Program-made: the position numbers and the translations under genes | Assembly (NCBI GenBank): GCA_030425645.1 | Contig: JAUHZK010000006.1 | Location: 62,001 to 126,000, forward strand | Direction of reading: 5' to 3' | DNA from: Gammaproteobacteria bacterium | GTDB taxonomy: Bacteria; Pseudomonadota; Gammaproteobacteria; JAPPPA01 | DNA: 64,000 bases | Shown: positions 18,936-28,368 of the stretch, piece after piece | Layout: every line of letters starts with the position of its first letter | How positions within the stretch are numbered: the first letter of the stretch is position 1 | The notes under the pieces: generated by a model | Database searches by the model: none | Told to the model about the DNA's origin: nothing | Seen by the model: the letters and a program-made list of their open reading frames with translations, nothing else

Positions 18936-20306
18936 TTATTGAACAAGCAGTGGCTGGCCAGTTAGTCGGCGCAGGTTAATCACGTCATTGTTGTAGTTGT
19001 TCACGGTTAATAAATAGTCTGCGTAGGTGAGCGTATAGGTTTTTAGAGCTTCTAAAGCCTTAGCTGGTTCCCCGGTGCCGGCTTCAAAATCTAAATACGC
19101 TGAAAGCATTGCGCGACGGGCGTCACGAGAGGCGGTGCTGAGTGCCTGTTGGGCTTCATAACCCGCTTCGACTTTGTACCAGGCTTCTTGTACTTGGAAG
19201 GGAATACCACCGCGAGCGAAGTGGCCTTTAGCTTCTAGGGCTTTTAGTTCAGCTTCGGCTTGAGCGATTTGGCCGCTAGTGCGAGCGCCTTGCCACTTCC
19301 ACTGTAGACCGATTAGCGGGCTGGCAGCGTAGTGGTTAAAGGGGTCAACGATATGCGGGTTGTCGAGTTGCTCACGGCCAGGAGCGTAGGCTACTGATGC
19401 GGCAATACCGGCAAATAGGTTAGGGCGGTTTTCTGCGTGTTTCGCTTTAACCAAGGCTTGGCGGGCTTTTAGGCCGGCGGCTAGTTGGCGCATCTCAGGA
19501 CGCTGGTCTAAGGCAAGTTGTTGCAGGGTCTCTAGGCTTTCGCTTGGCAAAGGCAGTGGACGCAAGCGTTTGCTAGCCATCGTCATGGCGCTAGGGTCTT
19601 GGCCCGTTAACAGGGCGAGGCCCGCGTGGGCAGTTTTTTGTAGACCCTTAGCTTGAGCTAGGAATTTTTGGATTAAGCCTTTGCCCGCTTTTAAGGTGTA
19701 AATGTCGGCTTCAGAAATTTCTGAATCATCGTCATCTAGCAGCTCTTCAGCAATGCTTTCGGCAGCAGAAAGACGGTCATTGGCTTCTTCTAAAAGGGCG
19801 ATGCCACCGAGAGCCGCTTGGTTGCCGTACCAAGCTTTGACAACGTCCATACCGGTTTGGTTTTGCTGGATGGTGATGTCTTCTAGTTTGACGTTATGCA
19901 GCTGTTGCGCGGCAGCTTTGTAGTTCTCGATTTTGCCAAAGGTCATTAAGGGCTTAATGAGCATGGCTTTGAGTGCTACAAAAGGCGTATATCCGTCGGG
20001 GTCGTATAGGTCGTCACGGACATTGTCGTTGTCGCAATTGTCGTTGCAGTTATTGTCGAAGAAGCCGCCATCAACGTCGGTGGTAATGGCTAGGGCAGTG
20101 GTCATGTCTAGTAACCAACCCTTGGCTCCATCAGCTTCCTGCACTAAGCCAGCGGCGACTTCGGCTAGATGTTTCTTCTCTAAGGTGCGGTAGTCGTTTT
20201 GCTGGGCCAGTTCAATGGCTCGCTCGAGAGTCAGTTTTTCAGCGTTGGCCTGGCTGCATAGGGTTAACGCCGCAGCAGCGACAAGATATTTTGTGACCTG
20301 TTTCAT
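18936..20306 (-). CDS. TolC-family outer membrane protein inside the mla operon
   Basis: A 456-residue protein with a signal peptide (YLVAAAALTLCSQANA) and two OEP repeats (LTLERAIELAQQNDYRTLEKK near the start; a second starting around residue 255). A loop rich in Asn/Asp (FFDNNCNDNCDNDN) with two Cys lies near residue 83. It is set between mlaD and mlaC with short gaps (19 and 44 bases), so it is co-transcribed with the lipid transport genes. The standard E. coli operon is mlaFEDCB with no such gene. A role in lipid or solvent export across the outer membrane is inferred from context only. Confidence 0.85.
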   Translation of the reverse strand: MKQVTKYLVAAAALTLCSQANAEKLTLERAIELAQQNDYRTLEKKHLAEVAAGLVQEADGAKGWLLDMTTALAITTDVDGGFFDNNCNDNCDNDNVRDDLYDPDGYTPFVALKAMLIKPLMTFGKIENYKAAAQQLHNVKLEDITIQQNQTGMDVVKAWYGNQAALGGIALLEEANDRLSAAESIAEELLDDDDSEISEADIYTLKAGKGLIQKFLAQAKGLQKTAHAGLALLTGQDPSAMTMASKRLRPLPLPSESLETLQQLALDQRPEMRQLAAGLKARQALVKAKHAENRPNLFAGIAASVAYAPGREQLDNPHIVDPFNHYAASPLIGLQWKWQGARTSGQIAQAEAELKALEAKGHFARGGIPFQVQEAWYKVEAGYEAQQALSTASRDARRAMLSAYLDFEAGTGEPAKALEALKTYTLTYADYLLTVNNYNNDVINLRRLTGQPLLVQ

Positions 20307-20325
20307 AATAGCCCCTTAACGGTGG

Positions 20326-20793
20326 TTATTCGTCTTTGGCAGATGCTTGGTTAAAGAGGAATTGGCCGATGACCTGTTCCAATACCAGTGCTGATTCGGT
20401 GAATCGAACGGTATCGCCGTCTTTTAATGTTTTTAGATCACCACCGGCTTCAATGCCAATGTATTTCTCGCCTAAGAGGCCGGCGGTAAGAATGCTGGCA
20501 CTGCTGTCTTTAGGCAGGATTTGATAATCGTTTTGGATGGTTAGCGCGATGCGAGACTCGAAGGTCTGCTCGTCAATGCCGATCTCAGTCACGCGGCCAA
20601 TATTGACGCCAGCTAAGTTGACTGACGAACCCACTTTCAGGCCGCCGGTGTTTTCAAAGTTTGCGTATACGGTGTAGCTGTCGCCATTCACGCCACGTTG
20701 TAGGTCGCTAACCTGAAAGGTCAGCAACAAAATAGCGGCAACGCCAAGGCAAAGGAAAAAGCCAACTACGGCTTCTACGGTACGGTTATGCAT
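20326..20793 (-). CDS. mlaD: MlaD, MCE-domain subunit of the phospholipid transporter
   Basis: 155 residues with one N-terminal membrane helix (VVGFFLCLGVAAILLLTFQV) and a single MCE domain (YTVYANFENTGGLKVGSSVN, VNIGRVTEI). MlaD forms the hexameric periplasmic ring on MlaE. It follows mlaE by two bases. Confidence 0.95.
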   Translation of the reverse strand: MHNRTVEAVVGFFLCLGVAAILLLTFQVSDLQRGVNGDSYTVYANFENTGGLKVGSSVNLAGVNIGRVTEIGIDEQTFESRIALTIQNDYQILPKDSSASILTAGLLGEKYIGIEAGGDLKTLKDGDTVRFTESALVLEQVIGQFLFNQASAKDE

Positions 20794-20795
20794 GT

Positions 20796-21557
20796 TTATA
20801 GGCCTCCGAACAGCAGAGCTGTCAGCACAAAATTAGAACCAAGAATAAAGAGAGAAGATGTCACTACCGTGCGGGTGGTGGCACGGCCAACGCCCTCAGA
20901 TGTGGGCGCAGCGAAATAACCTTGATAGAGGGCAATCCAACCAACACCAAAGGCGAAAACAACGGATTTAATAACGCCGTTGAGGACATCGCCTTGGAAA
21001 TCGACGGCAGCTTTCATTTGTGACCAATACGCGCCGCCATCAACACCCAATAAATCAACGCCGATTAAATGGGCGCCTGCAGCGCCAATCGCCATGCAGC
21101 TAAAAATGGCGGTGAGTAAAGGCAGGCTAATCATCACGGCTAGAAAACGCGGCACTAATAGTCGGCGCACTGGGTCCACGGCCATTAGCTCAAGGCCGTC
21201 AATTTGTTCGGTGGCGCGCATTAGGCCAATTTCTGCCGCCAGTGCAGAGCCAGCGCGGCCCGCGAATAACAGGCCGGTTAGTACCGGGCCTAGCTCACGC
21301 ACAATAGAGAGGCCGACCACCACGCCAAGGGACTCTTCGGCACCAAATGTCACTAGCGTGCGGTAGCCCTGCAGCGCTAACACCATGCCAACGAAAACGC
21401 CGGAGACAACGATGATCACCAGTGATTGATTGCCTACTGACCAAATTTGTTGCGTCAGTAACCGTAGCCGTAGTTTGCCGCTAGTAGGCACTAGCGCGGC
21501 TAGCAGCTGCAGTAGGAATAGGAAGCTGCGGCCGAGGTGGGCAAAAAATGTCGTCAT
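20796..21557 (-). CDS. mlaE: MlaE, permease of the phospholipid ABC transporter
   Basis: 253 residues with about five or six membrane helices. Conserved parts are [44 protein letters not shown] and the C-terminal [10 protein letters not shown]. It overlaps mlaF by ATGA, showing coupled translation. Confidence 0.96.
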   Translation of the reverse strand: MTTFFAHLGRSFLFLLQLLAALVPTSGKLRLRLLTQQIWSVGNQSLVIIVVSGVFVGMVLALQGYRTLVTFGAEESLGVVVGLSIVRELGPVLTGLLFAGRAGSALAAEIGLMRATEQIDGLELMAVDPVRRLLVPRFLAVMISLPLLTAIFSCMAIGAAGAHLIGVDLLGVDGGAYWSQMKAAVDFQGDVLNGVIKSVVFAFGVGWIALYQGYFAAPTSEGVGRATTRTVVTSSLFILGSNFVLTALLFGGL

Positions 21558-22360
21558 GCGATGCCCTCCGCGGCAAGGTCATCCTGGTAGCTAGGGCCCG
21601 GGAAGTGGAAGCTGACGGGGCCGTCTGCCTTTCCATTAAGGAATTGCTGTACCCATTCCGATTGGCTCGCTCTCAGGGTGTCGCTATCACCTTGGCAAAT
21701 AACTTTTCCGTCGGCGACGATATAGGCGTAATCAGCGATTGAAAGGACTTCGTCAACATCATGCGAGACCACCACGCTGGTAATGCCGAGGTCGTCATTC
21801 ACGCTGCGAATCAGCTTAATCAGTACGCCCATAGAGATAGGGTCTTGTCCGGTAAACGGTTCGTCGTACATCACAAGATCAGGGCCCAGCGCGATGGCGC
21901 GGGCAAGGGCAACGCGGCGAGCCATGCCGCCAGACAGTTCAGACGGCATCAGGTCTCTAGCGTTGCGTAGCCCAACGGCCTCAAGCTTGTCTAATACAAT
22001 CTTAAAAATTTCTTTTTCGGATTTGCCGCTATGTTCGCGCAGCGGGTAGGCGACATTGTCGAAGACGGTGAGGTCGGTGAGTAATGCGCCGGTCTGGAAC
22101 AACATGCCAAGTCGCTTGCGTAGCTCAAATAGTCCGCTGCGGCTTAATTGGCTGACGTTTTTACCGTCAAACTCAACACTTCCCTGCGAAGCCTTGAGTT
22201 GGCCACTAATTAGTCTGAGCAGGGTGGTTTTGCCTGTACCGCTTGGGCCCAAAATAGCAGTGATTTTGCCGCGACGAATATCAATATCAACGCCGCTATA
22301 AATAGGGCGCTTGCCTCGATAGAAGTGAACGTCACGAACAGTGACTAAATTGCCAGACAC
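21554..22360 (-). CDS. mlaF: MlaF, ATPase of the phospholipid ABC transporter
   Basis: 268 residues. Walker A is GPSGTGKTT (38-46), the signature is [14 protein letters not shown], Walker B is LVMYDEPF, and the H-loop is VVSHD. It powers MlaFEDB-type lipid transport. It is the first gene of the mlaFED-tolC-mlaC operon; the promoter should lie in 22361-22434. Confidence 0.96.
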   Translation of the reverse strand: MSGNLVTVRDVHFYRGKRPIYSGVDIDIRRGKITAILGPSGTGKTTLLRLISGQLKASQGSVEFDGKNVSQLSRSGLFELRKRLGMLFQTGALLTDLTVFDNVAYPLREHSGKSEKEIFKIVLDKLEAVGLRNARDLMPSELSGGMARRVALARAIALGPDLVMYDEPFTGQDPISMGVLIKLIRSVNDDLGITSVVVSHDVDEVLSIADYAYIVADGKVICQGDSDTLRASQSEWVQQFLNGKADGPVSFHFPGPSYQDDLAAEGIA

Positions 22361-22434
22361 GTTTTATCGTCCCAGATAGAAACAGTGCCGCATTATACGG
22401 CCAAACAAAAAATCGAAACCACCGAAGCGAATAT

Positions 22435-22465
22435 AAAAAACGCCTTAGCAAAGCTAGGGCGCTTT
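22435..22465 (-). terminator. Terminator after the TetR gene
   Basis: On the minus strand GCGCCCTAGC and GCTAAGGCG pair around TTT, followed by six T. It separates the tetR gene from mlaF. Confidence 0.85.
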
Positions 22466-22487
22466 TATCGCTAAAGGGTCTGGCTTA

Positions 22488-23135
22488 CTAAGCGTTTGCG
22501 CTACGAGCAGCCATGCCATCGCGTAGTAGGACTAGCGCTTCGTCGACTAGTTCGTCGCTAGGCATTTCGGCATTCCAAAGACTAAAGCGCATGGCCAACA
22601 TATGGTGCATTCCCATAATGGCCCAAGCGCGTATCTCGTTGTTACCGGCAATGACTTCACCTTGATGCGCGGCTTGATCGAGCCCTTGTGTCCAGTGGCT
22701 GGCAAACTCCATGTAGCATTTTTGGTGCAGTTCAGGGTTGATGAACTGACATTCCATAAATAACTGATATAGCGCTTTGTTCTGATGCACATATTCCCAA
22801 AACGCTTTAAGGCTATTGCGTTCTGCAGCGAGCCGCGATGCTGCGCTTTCGCTGGCCAGCGTTAGCAGGCTGCGGAGCTCGCTAGTAAGCTTGGTGACCA
22901 GTTCGGTGAGCAGGTCGTCTTTGCTTTTGAAATACAAATAAAACGTGCCCTGGCCAACGCCAGCTTGGTTAGTAATGCTGCTAACGGAAGCGGCGTGATA
23001 ACCGTTGTTGCCTATCTCGCTTATAGCAGCCTCTAAAATACGTTTGCGTGTGGCCTCACCTTTGCGGGTTAAAGGTGGAACAGAGCCGGCGGCGGGTTTG
23101 TAGCGACGCATTGAGTTGTAGTGGGCGTTACGCAT
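22488..23135 (-). CDS. TetR/AcrR-family transcriptional regulator
   Basis: 215 residues. The HTH part spans about residues 25-75 (RKRILEAAISEIGNNGYHAASVSS then AGVGQGTFYLYFKSKDDLL). The C-terminal ligand domain is not assignable. Two starts are possible, at residue 1 or at MRRYKPAAG (residue 9); neither has a clear ribosome site. It lies upstream of the mla operon on the same strand but is separated by its own terminator. Its target is unknown. Confidence 0.88.
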   Translation of the reverse strand: MRNAHYNSMRRYKPAAGSVPPLTRKGEATRKRILEAAISEIGNNGYHAASVSSITNQAGVGQGTFYLYFKSKDDLLTELVTKLTSELRSLLTLASESAASRLAAERNSLKAFWEYVHQNKALYQLFMECQFINPELHQKCYMEFASHWTQGLDQAAHQGEVIAGNNEIRAWAIMGMHHMLAMRFSLWNAEMPSDELVDEALVLLRDGMAARSANA

Positions 23136-23240
23136 AGTCGTGGGCCATTTAAAGTAAACGAATGTAATTGTAGATGATTCTAGAGCGATTGCCCGAGCGA
23201 TACAAACCCTGTCAGGGTTTTGTCAAAAAGAGCGTTGGGC

Positions 23241-23852
23241 TTAGAGGCGCTCGGCGAGTGCTTGAATAAGGTTGCGTGCCAGCGCGTTGCTAACCTCGGC
23301 AAAGTCGACTGCCGTGAGTTGCGCACGCATGTCGGTCATTTGCAGGCGGTCATAACCACAGGGGTTAATACGCGAAAAGGGCTCTAGGTCCATGTCGATA
23401 TTGAGCGCAAGGCCGTGATAGCAGCGCCCATTTTTTACCCGCAGACCAATAGAGCCGATCTTTTTCTCGTCAACGTAGACGCCGGGTGCGTCGGCTTTAG
23501 CGGCAGCGGTGATCTCAAATTCGGCCAAGGTGTCTACCATGCTTTGTTCGAGCAAGGTTACTAGGCTACGGATACCGAGCTTATAAGTCTCTAGGGTGAT
23601 GAGTGGGTAAACCACTAGCTGACCGGGGCCGTGATAGGTCACTTGGCCACCGCGGTCGATATTAATGACAGGGATGTCGCCGGGGTTTAAGAGGTGAATC
23701 GGGTCAGCATTTTGACCCATGGTATAAACCGGCGCATGTTGTAAAAACCAAAGCTCATCATCGTGGCTGACTTCGCCGGCGGCCCAGGCCTGCATGGCTC
23801 TCCAAATCGGTTCGTAATCAACGACACCGTGTTGTTTAACCGTCGGCATCAT
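23241..23852 (-). CDS. lipB: Octanoyl-ACP:protein N-octanoyltransferase
   Basis: It moves octanoate from ACP to lipoyl domains. 203 residues. The motif RGGQVTYHGPGQ lies at 67-78; catalytic K131 (EKKIGSIG) and C165 (INPCGYDRL) are present. It follows ybeD by six bases. No lipA lies beside it within this window. Confidence 0.96.
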   Translation of the reverse strand: MMPTVKQHGVVDYEPIWRAMQAWAAGEVSHDDELWFLQHAPVYTMGQNADPIHLLNPGDIPVINIDRGGQVTYHGPGQLVVYPLITLETYKLGIRSLVTLLEQSMVDTLAEFEITAAAKADAPGVYVDEKKIGSIGLRVKNGRCYHGLALNIDMDLEPFSRINPCGYDRLQMTDMRAQLTAVDFAEVSNALARNLIQALAERL

Positions 23853-23858
23853 GGCTAG

Positions 23859-24155
23859 CTACATTGCCATGACGACTAGCGGGTGTCCTTGTAGGGCAGC
23901 GAAAACCGCATCAACTTGTGGTTTGCCAGTAGCGGTAAAGTTTACCGTCAGGGAAATGAACTTACCGGTTCGGCTGACTTTTCGTTGTACCGCGCTGAGG
24001 GGAAGAGCACCGACATGGGGTTCCAGTAGCGTCAGTATTTGTTGGTCAACGTCAGACTCTGGCTTAACGAATACCTTGAGCGGAAAATCACAAGGAAACT
24101 CCATTAAGGTTTCTTGAACGTCGCTGGGTAGGTCGGGCTTGTTGGTGTCGCTCAT
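23859..24155 (-). CDS. ybeD: YbeD-like protein (DUF493)
   Basis: A 98-residue ferredoxin-like-fold protein. The motif EFPCDFPLKVF and the ending LQGHPLVVMAM are typical of YbeD. It is commonly found between dacA/dat and lipB, as here. Its function is not established; a regulatory role in lipoate metabolism has been suggested from the context. It overlaps dat by ATGA. Confidence 0.9.
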   Translation of the reverse strand: MSDTNKPDLPSDVQETLMEFPCDFPLKVFVKPESDVDQQILTLLEPHVGALPLSAVQRKVSRTGKFISLTVNFTATGKPQVDAVFAALQGHPLVVMAM

Positions 24156-25015
24156 GCCTGAAATTGTGCCTTGTATGCTTGGTAGGCCGCGAACAATGTT
24201 GACCAGACAGCGCCGGGTTTGCCGTTGCCGACTGCTTTGCCATCCAGTTCTGTGACCGGATAAAGCTCGCGGGTTGAGCTGGTGATCAGAATCTCAGTCG
24301 CGGTGCGAAGTTCGCTTTCCGTCAAAATACGCTCTTCAACGGCTAGATCAGGTTGCTGACGGGCCAGCTCCAAGACTAGATCGCGAGTAATGCCGGGCAG
24401 CAGTTCTGGCCCCTTCGGCGGCGTTACTAGAACATTGTTAATTAAGGCAAACACGTTGCTGCTGGCGCCTTCGCTGACGTTGCCGTCTCTAACGAGTAGG
24501 GTTTCGTTGCAACCTTCGGCGCTGCCTTCTTCTTTCAGCAAAACATTGGCTAGCAGGGTAATGGCCTTGATATGGCAGCGATGCCAGCGAATGTCCTCGC
24601 GGCTAATGGCGCTAACGCCGTTTTCCTTAACACTGTCGGGCATGGCCGGCAGCGGATTTACGCAGGCGAATACGGTCGGCTCAATGTCGCTAGGAATGCT
24701 GTGGTCGCGTCCGCCGCTGCTGCCGCGGGTGATTTGTAGATAAATAGCGCAGTTTTCGGCATTGTTTTGCAGCAGCAAATTGCAGAACAGCTCACGCCAC
24801 TCTTGCTGGCTATAAGGGTTGCGAATGGCCACTTCGTCTAGGCTATTGGCTAAACGCTCTAGGTGTTCGTCGAGCCTTAGTAAATGGTGGCCATAAACCG
24901 GTAGCACTTCATAGATGCCGTCGCCGAACAGGAAGCCACGGTCAAATACGCTGATCTGCGCATCCGCTGCTGGCAGCCATTTACCATTTAGAAAAACAGT
25001 GTTGAATTCAGTCAT
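24152..25015 (-). CDS. dat: D-alanine aminotransferase (class IV PLP enzyme)
   Basis: 287 residues. The class IV fold is shown by FDRGFLFGDGIYEVLPVY, the PLP lysine K150 in HIKAITLLANVL, and E182 in VSEGASSNVF. It probably interconverts D-alanine and D-glutamate with keto acids for peptidoglycan. It sits two bases after dacA, a D-Ala carboxypeptidase, which supports the D-amino acid assignment over branched-chain or 4-amino-4-deoxychorismate relatives. Confidence 0.88.
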   Translation of the reverse strand: MTEFNTVFLNGKWLPAADAQISVFDRGFLFGDGIYEVLPVYGHHLLRLDEHLERLANSLDEVAIRNPYSQQEWRELFCNLLLQNNAENCAIYLQITRGSSGGRDHSIPSDIEPTVFACVNPLPAMPDSVKENGVSAISREDIRWHRCHIKAITLLANVLLKEEGSAEGCNETLLVRDGNVSEGASSNVFALINNVLVTPPKGPELLPGITRDLVLELARQQPDLAVEERILTESELRTATEILITSSTRELYPVTELDGKAVGNGKPGAVWSTLFAAYQAYKAQFQA

Positions 25016-25017
25016 GG

Positions 25018-26190
25018 TTACTCGTCGTCACCAGCAAACATGAGTAGCACTTTGTCTTTTAAGCGCTGGAAGAGGGTGCCTTCCGGTACTGTCTCTAGCG
25101 CTAGTAGTGGTTGTTTGGTTACCAACTTGTCACCTAACGTGACGGTGACCTCGCCAACCACGGTGCCAGCCTGAATAGGGGCCATTAGCTGCTGCTGGTA
25201 GTTGGTATTAACGGTAAGTGCTTTGGCTTGGCCTCTAGGGATGGTGGCGCTAAGGCCGTTGCCGGTGCCAACGGCTAGGGTTTGCTTGGCGCCTTCCCAG
25301 AGTCGTGGCGACTCAATCACCTGTTTTTCAGTAAATAGCTGGTGGGTTTCAAAAAAGCGGAAACCGTAATTGAGTAGCGCCTGCGACGCGCTGCTGCGAG
25401 CGGCATCGCTGTCGGTGCCAAGCACCACAGACACTAAGCGCATATTGTCTCTTTTAGCAGAGGCGGCTAGGCAGTAACCGGCCGATTCGGTGTGTCCGGT
25501 TTTTAGTCCGTCAACGCTACGGTCGCGACGCAGGAGTTTGTTGCGGTTGTATTGACGAATACCGGCATAGGTAAATTCTAGTTGTGAGTACCAATTGTAG
25601 TATTCCGGAAACTCACGAATGATGGCCGCGGAAAGGGTAGCGATGTCGGCTGCGGTTGTTAGGTGTCCAGCCGCGGGTAAGCCGGTGGCATTGAGGAAGT
25701 TGGTTTGGCTCATGCCCAATGTTTGCGCGTGTTGGTTCATGAGCTGGGCAAAGGTTTCTTCGGTACCGGCAATATGCTCAGCTAATGCAATCGAGGCATC
25801 ATTGCCAGATTGCACAATAATGCCTTGTAGTAAGTCTTCTACTTTGACCTGCTTGCCCACCTCGATAAACATGCGTGAGCCTTCGGTACGCCAAGCTTTT
25901 TTACTAACGGTGACTTTGTCAGTCAGTTGCAGTGTGCCGTTGCGCAGTTCCTGAAAGGCGACATAAACCGTCATCAGCTTAGTAATGCTGGCAGGCTCGG
26001 CCTGCATGGTTGAGTTTTTCTCAGCCAAAATAGCGCCAGTGTTGAAATCCACCAGAATGTAGCTGCTAGCGTCTAAGTTAGGTGCATTGGGAATCAGTGG
26101 TGCCGCGGTGCTCGCTGTTGAAATGGATAACAGCATGGCAAAGCAAAGAACTAGGGCGCTAGGGTAACGCAGCACTGATTTCATGGTCAT
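25018..26190 (-). CDS. dacA: D-alanyl-D-alanine carboxypeptidase (PBP5/6 type)
   Basis: It trims the terminal D-Ala of peptidoglycan pentapeptides. 390 residues with a signal peptide (VLCFAMLLSISTASTAA). Active-site motifs are SITK (S68-K71), SGNDAS and KTGHT. A C-terminal beta domain and amphipathic anchor helix (FQRLKDKVLLMFAGDDE) are present. AAGGA precedes ATG 26190; ATG 26184 is an alternative. Confidence 0.95.
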   Translation of the reverse strand: MTMKSVLRYPSALVLCFAMLLSISTASTAAPLIPNAPNLDASSYILVDFNTGAILAEKNSTMQAEPASITKLMTVYVAFQELRNGTLQLTDKVTVSKKAWRTEGSRMFIEVGKQVKVEDLLQGIIVQSGNDASIALAEHIAGTEETFAQLMNQHAQTLGMSQTNFLNATGLPAAGHLTTAADIATLSAAIIREFPEYYNWYSQLEFTYAGIRQYNRNKLLRRDRSVDGLKTGHTESAGYCLAASAKRDNMRLVSVVLGTDSDAARSSASQALLNYGFRFFETHQLFTEKQVIESPRLWEGAKQTLAVGTGNGLSATIPRGQAKALTVNTNYQQQLMAPIQAGTVVGEVTVTLGDKLVTKQPLLALETVPEGTLFQRLKDKVLLMFAGDDE

Positions 26191-26305
26191 AAAGTCCTTG
26201 GTGACTAGCAGCAGCCAATGATTAGCTGCTGCGATTGGAAAGATTTAACGGCGTCCATTTTAGCGGGCTTCGCCGCTGCCGTCATGGCTACTGGAGCGAA
26301 ACTTT

Positions 26306-27355
26306 TTACGGCGCAGGTGCTTGGATCACAAAGCCTTTGTTAAGACCTTTGTCGCCAAGCGATGCCTGTGCCCAACGTGCATGGGTTTCTATTTCAAATG
26401 GGCCTACGCGCACTTTGTATGCCAACGCACTGCTGCGTGTATTCACAATGCGGTTTGGAAAACCCTGTAGCTGTAGCCGATTGGAAAGCGTCTCGGCGCC
26501 ACTGTGACTGCCGAAAGCGCCCGTTTGCACCCACCAAAGCGGCTTGCTCGGGGTTGTTGCTTGCGGTGCTGTGTTTGGCGCTGCCGTTGGGTAGGCACTG
26601 CGGTAGCTTGGAGCTGTAGCCGGCGCGGCGGGCTCAATAGGCCGCGCTTGGAATTGCGGTGCGGTGTTGACCGCCGCTCCGCGGCTGTTAGTGGTTGCAG
26701 AGCTTTGGCTACGCATGGCGGCTAAATCAGAGCTGGCCTGCGCGCGTTGTGGCGCAGGTACAGTGTCTGGCAGGGAGTGCCAGCGACCATTGCGGCTTAC
26801 TTCGATGCCAGTGACCTCTACGGGCGCGGTGCCATTGCTATAAACGCCTAATTTAACGGCGGCGGCATAGCTCAAGTCGATTTCTCGGCTGTCGATAAAC
26901 GGACCGCGATCATTAATGCGGACAATTGCTTCGCGGCCGTTTTTCAGGTTGCGTACTTTTGCATAGCTAGGAATCGGTAGCGTTTTGTGAGCGGCGGTCA
27001 TGGCGTACATGTCGTAGCGCTCACCATTGGCGGTTTTATTGCCATGAAATTTGCGGCCGTACCAAGAAGCGGTGCCTCGGTTGCGATAGCCTTCGGCTGT
27101 TTTGAGGGTGTAATAGGTCTTGCCCATTACCTTGTATTTGGGGGCGTTGCCGGCGCGGGTGCGTGGCTCCCATTTCGGCTTGGCGTCTTGCAGCTGGCTC
27201 GGGTGCGGTAACCGGCCGGGGCCATCATTGCTGTAGCCACCGGAAAAGGCAGGTCGCTTGCCGCCGCTACCATTGCCGCCCCAGCTGCAAGCCTGCAAGC
27301 AGCAGAGACTGGCGAGCAGGATGATTAAGTATGGTTTTCCGTGAGATTGGCGCAT
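26306..27355 (-). CDS. rlpA: Septal ring lytic transglycosylase RlpA
   Basis: 349 residues, a lipoprotein (lipobox LQAC near residue 22). The double-psi beta-barrel domain lies near residues 90-185 (GTASWYGRKFHGNKTANGE, VRINDRGPF). A Pro/Ala/Thr-rich linker follows, then a C-terminal SPOR domain (from about 272) for binding denuded glycans at the septum. It lies between mltB and dacA, a common arrangement. Confidence 0.94.
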   Translation of the reverse strand: MRQSHGKPYLIILLASLCCLQACSWGGNGSGGKRPAFSGGYSNDGPGRLPHPSQLQDAKPKWEPRTRAGNAPKYKVMGKTYYTLKTAEGYRNRGTASWYGRKFHGNKTANGERYDMYAMTAAHKTLPIPSYAKVRNLKNGREAIVRINDRGPFIDSREIDLSYAAAVKLGVYSNGTAPVEVTGIEVSRNGRWHSLPDTVPAPQRAQASSDLAAMRSQSSATTNSRGAAVNTAPQFQARPIEPAAPATAPSYRSAYPTAAPNTAPQATTPSKPLWWVQTGAFGSHSGAETLSNRLQLQGFPNRIVNTRSSALAYKVRVGPFEIETHARWAQASLGDKGLNKGFVIQAPAP

Positions 27356-27360
27356 TGTTT

Positions 27361-28368
27361 TTAGGGTTGGTGTTGTTTTTTAATGGCGCTGGCGAGCTGG
27401 TGCACGGCTAAGGCGTACAGTTTGCTGTGGTTGTACCGCGTGATGACGTAAAAGTTATTCAGAGGTACGTAGTAAATTTTGCGGTCTTCAAGGTTAAATT
27501 CGAGTAATGAAACTTGCTCGTCCGGCGTGAGCTGATCTTCAACTAGGCTAACGCCTTGTTGGCTCAGATCGCCCCAGCCAATGGCCGGCTTGCCGTGTAG
27601 GCTGAGCGCGTTTTGCCACTGCTGGCCAGTAACGGTGGCCGGGTAAATGACGTCCTCGCCATGTTTCCAGCCGTGTTCGGCAAAGTAGTTGGCAACTGAG
27701 CCAATGGCGTCAATCGGGTTCCACAGGTCAGCGACGTTGTCACCGTCAAAATCGATAGCGTAATGGCGGTAGCTGCTGCTAATAAATTGGCCTAGTCCCA
27801 TAGCGCCGGCATAGGAGCCTTTGAGGCTCAGTGGGTCTAGTTCTTGCTCGCGTGTCATGAGCATAAAGTGCTCAAGTTCGCTGGTAAAAAACTTACCGCG
27901 TTTAGGGTAGTTGAAGCCCAGTGTGGTTAGTGCATCTAATACCCGCCATTTGCCGGTAAAGGTGCCAAAGCGGGTTTCAACACCAATAATGGCGACGATG
28001 TATTCAGCGGGTACGCCAAAGGCTTTTTCTGCTCGAGATAGCGGCTCTGCGTACTGTTTCCAAAACTCAACGCCGCCGTCGATACGTTGTTGCTTTAAGA
28101 ATATTTGGCGGTACTTGTGCCAGTGCAGTACACCCTCGGCAGGGCGGCTAATGGCGTCGATAATGGCTTGCTGGTGCTTTGACTCGCCAATTAATTGGCG
28201 CACCTCTTGTTCGCTGAAACCGTGGCCTTGCATACGCTCAACAAAGGCGTCGACTTGGTCGCTTGGGTAGCCGTTATCAGCGGCGCTGCAAGCAAGGCTT
28301 AGGGCGGCGATTGCGCCGCTTAGGAAAATTTTAGTTACGCGTTTTGAATGCTGGATTAATAGGCTCAT
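27361..28368 (-). CDS. mltB: Membrane-bound lytic murein transglycosylase B
   Basis: 335 residues with a lipobox (LSLAC). The catalytic Glu lies in IIGVETRFG; GAMGLGQFISSSYR and the FDGDNVADLW segment are typical of MltB. It overlaps rodA by ATGA. Confidence 0.95.
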   Translation of the reverse strand: MSLLIQHSKRVTKIFLSGAIAALSLACSAADNGYPSDQVDAFVERMQGHGFSEQEVRQLIGESKHQQAIIDAISRPAEGVLHWHKYRQIFLKQQRIDGGVEFWKQYAEPLSRAEKAFGVPAEYIVAIIGVETRFGTFTGKWRVLDALTTLGFNYPKRGKFFTSELEHFMLMTREQELDPLSLKGSYAGAMGLGQFISSSYRHYAIDFDGDNVADLWNPIDAIGSVANYFAEHGWKHGEDVIYPATVTGQQWQNALSLHGKPAIGWGDLSQQGVSLVEDQLTPDEQVSLLEFNLEDRKIYYVPLNNFYVITRYNHSKLYALAVHQLASAIKKQHQP

